DNA of 5,120 bases from Conexivisphaera sp046536535 (GTDB lineage: Archaea; Thermoproteota; Nitrososphaeria; Conexivisphaerales; Conexivisphaeraceae): positions 1 to 5,120 of the forward strand of contig JAWDMO010000081.1 in the NCBI GenBank assembly GCA_046536535.1, given 5' to 3'. A program made the position numbers and the translations under genes. This document shows, in pieces, positions 1-5,071 of the stretch. The first letter of the stretch is position 1. Every line of letters starts with the position of its first letter. The notes under the pieces were generated by a model, which had not been told where the DNA came from, made no database searches, and worked only from the letters and a program-made list of their open reading frames with translations.

Positions 1-1
1 C

Positions 2-49
2 CCCACGGCCATCGGTGATAGAGTGAACGGCAAACCTCGCCCCTTCTAG
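2..49 (+). CDS. Possible C-terminal tail of a rightward gene (partial, cut by window edge)
   Basis: The frame beginning at base 2 stays open to a TAG at 47-49 and reads PTAIGDRVNGKPRPF, a plausible protein end rich in charged residues, glycine and proline. The other two forward frames hit stops by about base 26. It would converge on the deoxyhypusine synthase gene, with about 63 bp between the two stop codons. Fifteen open codons at this GC content are not significant alone, so the call rests mainly on the amino-acid composition and the otherwise unexplained left edge. I do not recognise the family. Confidence 0.35.
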   Translation, partial: PTAIGDRVNGKPRPF

Positions 50-60
50 GGGGGGGGGGG
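49..60. repeat. Poly-G homopolymer, 12 nt
   Basis: Twelve consecutive G residues begin with the last base of the putative TAG stop at 47-49. The tract sits in the short gap between convergent 3' ends. ACCTC at 34-38 and CCCC at 40-43 can pair with GAGGT at 60-64 and part of the G run, so the region can form an uneven hairpin in RNA. The rest of the gap (65-112) shows only a weak GCGG/CCGC stem at 94-97/101-104. A tract of this length is prone to slippage and to miscalled length in assembly; its role, if any, is unknown. Confidence 0.9.
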
Positions 61-112
61 AGGTCAGAGGCCCGATTCACGCATCATTCGCCGGCGGTAC
101 CCGCGCATTTCG

Positions 113-1093
113 CTATTCGCGCTGCACGCCATCGCCCCCGTCCTCCTTCAGTCCACGGCGCCCTCCTGAGAGCCCGAGGGCTGCTGACACCAGGAACGGG
201 AGTGCAAGCGTCGCGTCGCTGTACACCGTCACCTTCCTCGCGTTAGGCTTCACCTTGCCCCAGGACACCGCCTCCCTGACGGGGGCCCCGCTGAGGCTGC
301 CGTCATACTCGACAGCCGTCGTCACATACACCGCGTAGTCGAGTCCGCCCTTGAACTGGGCCCACCATATCAGATGATGTTTGGAGATGCCTCCTCCTAT
401 TATTATGCCCCCCAGCTTCTCGCCCTCGAAGACGAAGTCGGACATCGTCTGCTCGTCGCGCATGACGTCCACCTGGAAATCCCGCCTCCTCTGGTTGAAA
501 AGCCAGAGCTGGAGCCCCACCGCGCCATCCATGGGTCCTGGGATGACCACCGGTATTCCGTTGACGAATGCCCAGTGGGCCAGCGACGACTCATCTTCCA
601 TGCGCTTGCCGAGCTCCCACGTGAGTTCCACGGTGGACAATTTCCTGATGCCGCCCGAGTAGAGCTCCTCCAGCAATCCCTGCATCTTATCCTCCACCAA
701 TCCGCCATAGTCCTCCTTGGGCACCAGCACGCTGCCCAGCCTGTGATATCCCCTCCTGTCGACCTCCTCATCGTCCAGCGTGAAATCGCCCTTATAATAG
801 CTCCCGAACGTCCGTGCCACATCGTGATCCAGCGTGCCGCACGTGGTCACGACCAAGTCCACCAGCCTCTCCCGGAGCATCTGCACGATGACGCCACGCA
901 CGCCGGTGGCCATTATTGCCGCCGGGAACGACATCATGACCCTGACGCCGGAGTCGGACCACATCTCGGCCATCGCGAGCGCCGCCTCCGCGAAGCTCCT
1001 CCCCGCGAACCCACCGGCCCTCGCCATCCTCGACGCTATCCCGGCCGGCGTATCGGATGCCCCGACATTGAAATCATACACCTTCTCGCTCAA
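113..1093 (-). CDS. dhs: Deoxyhypusine synthase (archaeal type)
   Basis: This cytoplasmic NAD-dependent enzyme transfers the aminobutyl group of spermidine to one lysine of translation factor aIF5A, the first step of hypusine formation. The 326-residue product has the family signatures in order: YDFNVG near the N-terminus (residues 6-11), TTCGTLDHDVAR (83-94), YYKGDF (99-104), HRLGSVLVP (117-125), the IPVVIPGPMDG block (180-190), GGGISKHH (233-240), DYAVYVTTAVEYDGSLSGA (252-270) and SWGK (277-280). Lys280 corresponds to the catalytic lysine that forms the enzyme-substrate imine. Length is normal for archaeal members. The start is TTG; it keeps the conserved YDFN motif, which any later start would lose. 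The TTG overlaps the TGA of the upstream GalT-like gene, and a GGGGG ribosome-binding site lies 7 nt before it, so translation is probably coupled. The last 18 or so residues are a charged, Gly-rich tail of no evident function. Aligned by recall with human and archaeal homologues. Confidence 0.97.
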   Translation of the reverse strand: MSEKVYDFNVGASDTPAGIASRMARAGGFAGRSFAEAALAMAEMWSDSGVRVMMSFPAAIMATGVRGVIVQMLRERLVDLVVTTCGTLDHDVARTFGSYYKGDFTLDDEEVDRRGYHRLGSVLVPKEDYGGLVEDKMQGLLEELYSGGIRKLSTVELTWELGKRMEDESSLAHWAFVNGIPVVIPGPMDGAVGLQLWLFNQRRRDFQVDVMRDEQTMSDFVFEGEKLGGIIIGGGISKHHLIWWAQFKGGLDYAVYVTTAVEYDGSLSGAPVREAVSWGKVKPNARKVTVYSDATLALPFLVSAALGLSGGRRGLKEDGGDGVQRE

Positions 1094-2103
1094 GTTCTAT
1101 CCCCCATCACGATATCCGCGAACGCCTTCCTCGCGTGCTTGGCCATCAGCTTCGCGCGGTCCTCCGGCGTATCGTCCATAATCCTTATGCCATAGCCGGA
1201 CGATATTCCAGCGAACGCGTCCTCGCCGCCGTGGAGCCTCACGCTCCAGTGTATGTTCATGCTGCTCCTCTTCAGCGAGCTCGTGTAGAACACGGCGCAG
1301 TAGTCGTGCGCCATCTGTGACATGGCCCTCATCGTGGGGAGCAAGATCTGTGCGAGCGCCGTCATATTCGGCAGCGTGAGGCGATAGAACCTCATCCGGT
1401 GGCTGCGCGGGAGCACCCATGCCTCGAACGGGCTCATCGGCGCCCATGGAAATATTGATATGTACTCCTCATTCGAGAGGAGCTCGCGGGGCCCGCTCTT
1501 CTCCACCTCGGCTATCACACAGAGCGGGCACGTGCCGATCTCCTTCAGGTATTTCCTGTAGGCCTGATACTCGCGTTCAACCGCGGGGGGGACCTCCGGG
1601 AGCCCCAGGACGTGAACCAACGGGTGCTCGCCGCCCTCGGACCTCTCCTCGTAATAGATGGCCACGTAGTTTATCCCCTTCCTCTGATAGAGGTCCTTTC
1701 CGAATTCCTGGATCGCGAGAAGCACCAGCACCATCTGGTCCACGTCGAGCTGGGAGAGCTTCAGGCCGTGCTCGGGCGTCGGCACTATCACGTAGTGTAC
1801 CCCCGCGCCCGGATCCGCCTTCCTGAAGGGGACCGTGAGCTCCTTCGGGCTCTGCGGCCCATCCGTGAGGAGCGGCGCGTGGTAGGGCAGGACCTTAAGG
1901 TCCCAGTCCTCTACGCGGTCCTCCTCGCCCTCCTCCAGCCTCATCAGGAACCCGTTCTCCCCCCGCCTGAAGACCACCGGAGAGGGCGGGGCGCTCTTCT
2001 CCGATCCGCGGCAGTACGGACAGGCGCCCTCTACGGCGCGCACGCGCCGAGGGGCGACGAGCGCCACGTAGTCCTCCAGATAGTCCTTCCTGAGCTCGCT
2101 CAA
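1090..2103 (-). CDS. GalT-family (HIT superfamily) protein lacking the nucleophilic histidine
   Basis: The 337-residue product resembles galactose-1-phosphate uridylyltransferase, which swaps UMP between hexose phosphates. It opens with ELRKD (3-7) and VALVAPRR (13-20), the usual GalT N-terminus, then CPYC (28-31). H112 in TPEHGLKL and H160 match the other zinc ligands (E. coli Cys52, Cys55, His115, His164). The second half has another CxxC (192-195), the block FPWAPMSPFEAWVLPRSH (218-235), HW at 285-286 and an AGISSGYGI segment (298-306) seen near the C-terminus of prokaryotic GalTs. The active-site motif, however, reads H160-P-L162-V-H164 where GalT has HPHxQ, so the UMP-accepting His166 equivalent is leucine. 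The usual HWHIEI-type motif is also changed, to HWSVRL. UMP transfer by the known covalent mechanism therefore looks impossible; a binding role, altered chemistry or decay are alternatives. Start is TTG: an in-frame TAA lies three codons upstream. It is first in an operon with deoxyhypusine synthase. Confidence 0.85.
   Translation of the reverse strand: MSELRKDYLEDYVALVAPRRVRAVEGACPYCRGSEKSAPPSPVVFRRGENGFLMRLEEGEEDRVEDWDLKVLPYHAPLLTDGPQSPKELTVPFRKADPGAGVHYVIVPTPEHGLKLSQLDVDQMVLVLLAIQEFGKDLYQRKGINYVAIYYEERSEGGEHPLVHVLGLPEVPPAVEREYQAYRKYLKEIGTCPLCVIAEVEKSGPRELLSNEEYISIFPWAPMSPFEAWVLPRSHRMRFYRLTLPNMTALAQILLPTMRAMSQMAHDYCAVFYTSSLKRSSMNIHWSVRLHGGEDAFAGISSGYGIRIMDDTPEDRAKLMAKHARKAFADIVMGDRT
1101..1105 (-). 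promoter_or_regulatory. Ribosome-binding site of deoxyhypusine synthase
   Basis: On the minus strand, GGGGG is followed by seven bases and then the TTG start at 1093. It can pair with the CCUCC of the archaeal 16S rRNA 3' end with one G-U pair. It lies inside the end of the GalT-like gene. This is what a downstream operon gene is expected to use, in contrast to the apparently leaderless first genes nearby. It supports the TTG as the true start. Confidence 0.45.
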
Positions 2104-2127
2104 TTGCCCTTACCCGAGCCGCCCCAT

Positions 2128-2135
2128 CTAATAAG
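2128..2135 (-). promoter_or_regulatory. TATA-like box of the GalT-like/dhs operon
   Basis: The minus strand reads CTTATTAG, centred 28-29 nt upstream of the TTG start at 2103, with purine/AA-containing sequence (AGAACTG) before it that could serve as the TFB recognition element. Transcription would begin within a few bases of the start codon, giving a leaderless or near-leaderless mRNA. No convincing Shine-Dalgarno sequence lies before this TTG, which fits. Confidence 0.55.
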
Positions 2136-2143
2136 CAGTTCTG

Positions 2144-2156
2144 GGGCCATGTCCAT
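2144..2156. repeat. Direct repeat copy 1 in the divergent promoter region
   Basis: GGGCCATGTCCAT matches the copy at 2213-2225 in 12 of 13 positions, in the same orientation. This copy lies just upstream of the TATA-like box of the leftward operon, where a regulator could meet the TFB/TBP complex. A role as operator is inference. Confidence 0.5.
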
Positions 2157-2177
2157 TTTCATTGATTAGCAGCTAAA

Positions 2178-2189
2178 TTTGCGTTTGCG
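2178..2189. repeat. Tandem TTTGCG pair upstream of the GH57 promoter
   Basis: Two perfect adjacent copies of TTTGCG end 6 nt before the TATA-like box at 2196-2202, placing them over or next to the expected TFB recognition element. They could be a regulator site, but two 6-mers may also be chance. Confidence 0.3.
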
Positions 2190-2195
2190 GACCGA

Positions 2196-2202
2196 CTATA
2201 AG
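2196..2202 (+). promoter_or_regulatory. TATA-like box of the GH57-family gene
   Basis: CTATAAG is centred about 29 nt upstream of the TTG at 2228, so transcription should start around 2224-2226, leaving a leader of only a few bases. Its position relative to the start codon matches the other promoters in this window. Confidence 0.6.
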
Positions 2203-2212
2203 CGTCGCGTGC

Positions 2213-2225
2213 GGGCAATGTCCAT
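2213..2225. repeat. Direct repeat copy 2, overlapping the GH57 transcription start
   Basis: GGGCAATGTCCAT differs from the copy at 2144-2156 by one base and lies 69 bp away. It covers the predicted transcription start of the GH57-family gene, so a protein bound here would block initiation. The function is not proven. Confidence 0.5.
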
Positions 2226-2227
2226 GG

Positions 2228-3388
2228 TTGAGGGGACGGATCGGCCTGCTCTTCACGGCGCATCAGGTGGAGCACCTTAACAGGGCGCTTCCTCACCAGA
2301 GGCTCTCGATGCTTGCGTCGGGGGGGATACCTGCCGACAAATACATAGATATGGAGCGCACGAACCGCGAGTTTCTGGACGATGCGAAGGGTCTCTATGC
2401 GCATTTCCTGGGCGCAGTGGAGGAGGTATCGCAGGAGGCCGATAAACTGGGCCTCCCTTTCAGGGTGGGGCTGGCGCCATCCGGCATCATGCTCGAGCTC
2501 GTGATAAGGTATTCCAAGGGGGTGGATCTTTACGGCCGCCTATCGGAGCTGGTCAAATCCGGCAGGATAGAGCTGGTGGCGACGCCATATCACCAGAGCC
2601 TCGCATCGCTGTATCAGGACAGGATGGAGGAGTTCGGGTTCCAGTTGGCGCTCTCTAGGGCACTCATTCAGAAGCTGTTCGGCGTGGAGCCTCGCGCCGC
2701 CGTGAACACCCACATGGGGTTCTCCGACGGCATGGCCGCGTCCGTCGAAAGGGGGGGATTCTCCGCGATGGTGGCGGAGGCCCCGGATATCGTCCCCGGA
2801 GTCTATGCCGTCGACGGGATGAACGTGCGCGCAATAGTGCGGGATCGCCGGCTGAGCGGCGCCATACTGGAGGGGGCATATGAGGCTACCATCCCGGCCG
2901 GGGAAGGTCGCCTGGCGGTCATCTGGCTCGGAACGCTGCGCGGATCGGATCCGGCCAGGTTCGCGTTCATCTTCAGGTCGCTTCTGAGCCAAGAAATCGG
3001 CATAGTCTCCCCGTCAGACGTGGCGGCATCGGGCGACTCCGGCTCCGTGACGCAGCCGGATGCCACACCTCGCTTCGACGTGGACGTGGGGGGACTGGAC
3101 GCGTTCCTGGGTAACGCGGCACAGAGGGCATACTACAGGCGCGTTGCGGCATTGGGGCCCTACGTGAGGCAGGTAGGGGATCGGGAGATCGCGGCGATCT
3201 GGAGGATACTGCAACAGGTGGACTTCCTGGCGTATCTGTCGGAGGCGGGACTGCCCGGATACGCATCTCCCTACTCAGGATGGGTCGAGGCATTCTCAGT
3301 CATGGATTCCGTGCTGAGCGACGTCGAGGGAAGGGTGGGTGCCGCATACGCGAGGGCCGCGCCGGCCAAGCGCGCCGCCGCGCCCTAG
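2228..3388 (+). CDS. GH57-family protein without canonical catalytic residues (pseudoenzyme candidate)
   Basis: Family GH57 contains retaining alpha-amylases, 4-alpha-glucanotransferases and branching enzymes that act on alpha-glucans. The 386-residue product keeps the family layout: AHQ (11-13) at the HQP position, APSGIMLE (83-90), ATPYHQSLASLY (118-129, compare TYYHSLASL), VNTHMGFSD (159-167), then LDAFLGNAAQ (290-299, compare LSAWLGNEMQ), IWRILQQVDFLAYLS (324-338, compare WRxLQTSDHFYYMS) and SPYSGWVEAFSVMDSVLSD (347-365). The glutamate nucleophile of the usual RNTE motif is histidine (H162, codon CAC). The region with the MDYETFGEH-type motif and the catalytic aspartate is absent: WLGTLRGSDPARFAF runs almost directly into VSPSDV, roughly 50-60 residues short. 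The frame is intact, so this is not simple decay. Glycosidase activity is unlikely; glucan or sugar binding is one possible role. No signal peptide or membrane segment is seen, suggesting a cytoplasmic protein. The TTG start is the first usable in-frame start and directly precedes the beta-1 segment. The Ala/Arg-rich C-terminal tail is probably disordered. Confidence 0.88.
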   Translation: MRGRIGLLFTAHQVEHLNRALPHQRLSMLASGGIPADKYIDMERTNREFLDDAKGLYAHFLGAVEEVSQEADKLGLPFRVGLAPSGIMLELVIRYSKGVDLYGRLSELVKSGRIELVATPYHQSLASLYQDRMEEFGFQLALSRALIQKLFGVEPRAAVNTHMGFSDGMAASVERGGFSAMVAEAPDIVPGVYAVDGMNVRAIVRDRRLSGAILEGAYEATIPAGEGRLAVIWLGTLRGSDPARFAFIFRSLLSQEIGIVSPSDVAASGDSGSVTQPDATPRFDVDVGGLDAFLGNAAQRAYYRRVAALGPYVRQVGDREIAAIWRILQQVDFLAYLSEAGLPGYASPYSGWVEAFSVMDSVLSDVEGRVGAAYARAAPAKRAAAP

Positions 3389-3402
3389 GAGCGCACGAAG
3401 TC

Positions 3403-3448
3403 GGCGAACCGTCGCCCCGTAGGCAGCAGCTCCCCGCTTCACCGGGGG
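3403..3448 (+). other. Two small hairpins in the GH57-apgM intergenic region
   Basis: GGCGA at 3403-3407 pairs with TCGCC at 3412-3416 around a 4-nt loop. TCCCCG at 3431-3436 pairs with CGGGGG at 3443-3448 around CTTCAC (five Watson-Crick pairs plus one wobble). Both lie within 60 nt of the GH57 stop. No T-run follows, so they do not look like a standard archaeal terminator; they may protect the mRNA 3' end or mean little in such GC-rich DNA. The rest of the 173-bp gap holds only the apgM promoter. Confidence 0.3.
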
Positions 3449-3531
3449 TCCTCGCGTCCGCGGCGCATTATAGCTGAACTTACCGGACGGCTTCCTCGGG
3501 ATCGCGCGATGACTAATTTGAACCTCCACGG

Positions 3532-3538
3532 TTAAAAG
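3532..3538 (+). promoter_or_regulatory. TATA-like box of apgM
   Basis: TTAAAAG stands out in GC-rich surroundings and is centred 27 nt upstream of the GTG at 3562. This predicts transcription starting at or next to the start codon, that is, a leaderless mRNA; no Shine-Dalgarno motif lies before the GTG. Confidence 0.65.
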
Positions 3539-3561
3539 GCACCTGACCTCCCCATCAGTGC

Positions 3562-4824
3562 GTGAGGAAACTGGTATACGTCCTGTTGGACGGCGTGGGC
3601 GACAGGCCGGATCCCAAGCTGGGAATGAGGACTCCGCTCGACGCCGCTAGGACCCCGGGCCTAGATTCGCTGGCGTCCAGGGGTGCCACCGGGCTCGTCT
3701 ACACTGTTGGTAAGGGGATCGCGCCCGAATCCGACGTGGCCGTTTTCCATATGCTCGGATATAGGTTGGGGGAGGAGTATCCGGGCAGGGGTGTGATAGA
3801 GGCGGTTGGCTCCGGCGTCGATTTCAGGGATGGCGATCTCGCCCTCAGGGCGAACTTCGCGACCGTCGACGATCACATGAGGATCATCGACAGGAGAGCC
3901 GGAAGGGACCTAAGCGATTCCGAGGCGAGGGAGCTGGCGGAGGCCCTGAACGAGGGCGTCAGGCTCACGCCGCCGGCAGAGGTCGTTTTCAGGCACACAG
4001 TGGGTCACAGGCTCGTCGTGCGCATAAGGGTGCCCGGGGTAAAGCTCTCGTCCAACGTGACCAACACAGACCCGGCGTACCGGAAGGTCGGCGGCATGGG
4101 CGTCGCAACGACCGGAGGCGGCGAGATGCGCGTGGAGAGAGCCGCCCCCCTGGACGGAAGCCGTGAGGCGAAGCTCGCGGCAGATCTCATCAACGAGGTG
4201 ACTGACGAAGCGTATCGCGTCCTCGTGCGCCATCAGGTGAACTCCGCGCGTTCCCGGGCCGGCCGGCTCCCTGCGAACGTCATACTGATGAGGGATGCGG
4301 GCGCAAGGCTGCCCTCGCTCCCCGGCATCGATAAGCTACACGGGTTGAAGATGGCCGCGATAGCCGATATGCCGGTCGAGGTCGGCGTCGCCGGGATATT
4401 GGGGATGCACGTCGAGCGGAGTCCGGAGCTGTTCAACTACGACTGGAAATCATCTAAGGTCCTGGAGCTGCTCAACTCGTACGATGGCGTCTACGTCCAC
4501 CTGAAGGGACCGGACGAACCCGGGCACGACGGGCTACCCGAAGTCAAGGTGAGGTCGATAGAGATCATCGACGGTGGGTTCTTCAAGCCGCTTCTGGCGG
4601 ATCTCGACTTGGAGAGGACTGTCGTAGCGGTGTCGGCCGATCATGCGACCCCCTGTCAGCTGAAATCGCACAGCGATGATCCGGTGCCATTGCTGGTATC
4701 GGGCGGATCAGTCGAACATGACGGAAGCAGGAGGTTCACCGAGGCAGAGGCTGCCAGGGGCGGCCTCGGGATTCTCGACGGGCCTGACGTGCTTCCGACG
4801 ATCATAAGGCAATACCTTAAATAG
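3562..4824 (+). CDS. apgM: 2,3-bisphosphoglycerate-independent phosphoglycerate mutase, archaeal type
   Basis: This cytoplasmic metalloenzyme of the alkaline phosphatase superfamily interconverts 3-phosphoglycerate and 2-phosphoglycerate in glycolysis and gluconeogenesis. The 420-residue product is full length for the archaeal family. It starts with RKLVYVLLDGVGDRP, where D10 is a metal ligand. S57 in IAPESDVA is the phosphorylated serine, followed by a GYRLGEEYPGRG segment (66-77). The substrate-binding lobe includes RANFATVDD (96-104) and IIDRRAGR (108-115). The C-terminal metal-site motifs are GPDEPGHDG (316-324, D318 and H322), SADHATPC (358-365, D360 and H361) and KSHSDDPVPLL (368-378, H370). 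All expected catalytic positions appear present. The start is GTG, directly before the beta strand leading to D10, and 27 nt after a TATA-like box. The gene has its own promoter and its 3' end contains the promoter of the next gene. Nothing suggests recent transfer. Confidence 0.97.
   Translation: MRKLVYVLLDGVGDRPDPKLGMRTPLDAARTPGLDSLASRGATGLVYTVGKGIAPESDVAVFHMLGYRLGEEYPGRGVIEAVGSGVDFRDGDLALRANFATVDDHMRIIDRRAGRDLSDSEARELAEALNEGVRLTPPAEVVFRHTVGHRLVVRIRVPGVKLSSNVTNTDPAYRKVGGMGVATTGGGEMRVERAAPLDGSREAKLAADLINEVTDEAYRVLVRHQVNSARSRAGRLPANVILMRDAGARLPSLPGIDKLHGLKMAAIADMPVEVGVAGILGMHVERSPELFNYDWKSSKVLELLNSYDGVYVHLKGPDEPGHDGLPEVKVRSIEIIDGGFFKPLLADLDLERTVVAVSADHATPCQLKSHSDDPVPLLVSGGSVEHDGSRRFTEAEAARGGLGILDGPDVLPTIIRQYLK
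4816..4823 (+). promoter_or_regulatory. TATA-like box of the 68-aa gene, inside the end of apgM
   Basis: CTTAAATA overlaps the last codons and stop of apgM and is centred 26 nt before the ATG at 4846. It predicts a separate leaderless transcript for the small gene, besides any read-through from apgM. Confidence 0.6.
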
Positions 4825-4845
4825 CCCTGTATCCGAGCGGCCGAC

Positions 4846-5052
4846 ATGTCGGCACAGGAGGAGACGAGATCCGCCTACGGATTCACGATAGGGGATAAGG
4901 TAATCACGGACCTCGGAGTCCTCGGAACCGTCGAGGATATAATAGATGTCCAGGGGAAACCATACCTGTTGGTGCGGTGGAAGAACAAGAGTAAGGGCGC
5001 CTATGGATTCGAGGAGATCAACAGATATGGTATAAAAAGGGCGCCGTCGTGA
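4846..5052 (+). CDS. Small SH3-like/KOW-like beta-barrel protein, 68 aa, function unknown
   Basis: I do not recognise a named family. After a polar N-terminus of about 14 residues, GDKVITDLGVLGTVEDII (16-33) resembles the opening strands of KOW or other SH3-like barrels, where a Gly-Asp turn leads into a strand and a second Gly-Thr-Val strand. PYLLVRWKN (39-47) is a strong beta strand, slightly reminiscent of the YLVRWK strand of chromo-type barrels, followed by KGAYGFEEINRYGIKR (50-65). Charges are nearly balanced (10 Lys/Arg, 9 Asp/Glu), there is no cysteine, and no membrane segment or signal peptide is seen. Such small barrels often bind nucleic acid or ribosomal partners, but nothing here proves it. 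The ATG start, a promoter at the right distance and a sensible composition support a real gene. It lies 21 nt after apgM. Confidence 0.8.
   Translation: MSAQEETRSAYGFTIGDKVITDLGVLGTVEDIIDVQGKPYLLVRWKNKSKGAYGFEEINRYGIKRAPS
5031..5039 (+). promoter_or_regulatory. Strong TATA box for a gene at the right edge
   Basis: TATAAAAAG, the best archaeal TATA match in the window, lies in the last codons of the 68-aa gene. Transcription should start near 5058-5062 and run off the right edge. It encodes TyrGlyIleLysArg in the small gene, so some of its AT content is coding-driven. Confidence 0.5.
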
Positions 5053-5071
5053 GCTGTCCCGTCCCGAGGAC

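Noticed and set aside
67..91. Possible minus-strand C box (ATGATGC) and D box (CTGA) after dhs
   Set aside because: Only one C-D pair about 13 nt apart, without the second pair or a terminal stem; likely chance.
403..822. Second minus-strand frame within deoxyhypusine synthase (139 codons)
   Set aside because: Trp/Arg/Ser-rich out-of-frame translation of the same gene; no recognisable domain.
374..1195. Long open frame on the plus strand opposite deoxyhypusine synthase (273 codons)
   Set aside because: It is an antisense shadow in GC-rich DNA. The minus-strand frame carries unmistakable deoxyhypusine synthase motifs, while this frame is His/Pro/Arg-rich without any family signature.
3473..3546. 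C/D-box guide RNA (CTGA at 3473-3476, GATGA at 3508-3512, CTGA at 3543-3546)
   Set aside because: The box is only a partial match, the C'-to-D spacing is too long for archaeal C/D RNAs, and no proper first C box precedes the D' box; the second half also overlaps the apgM promoter.
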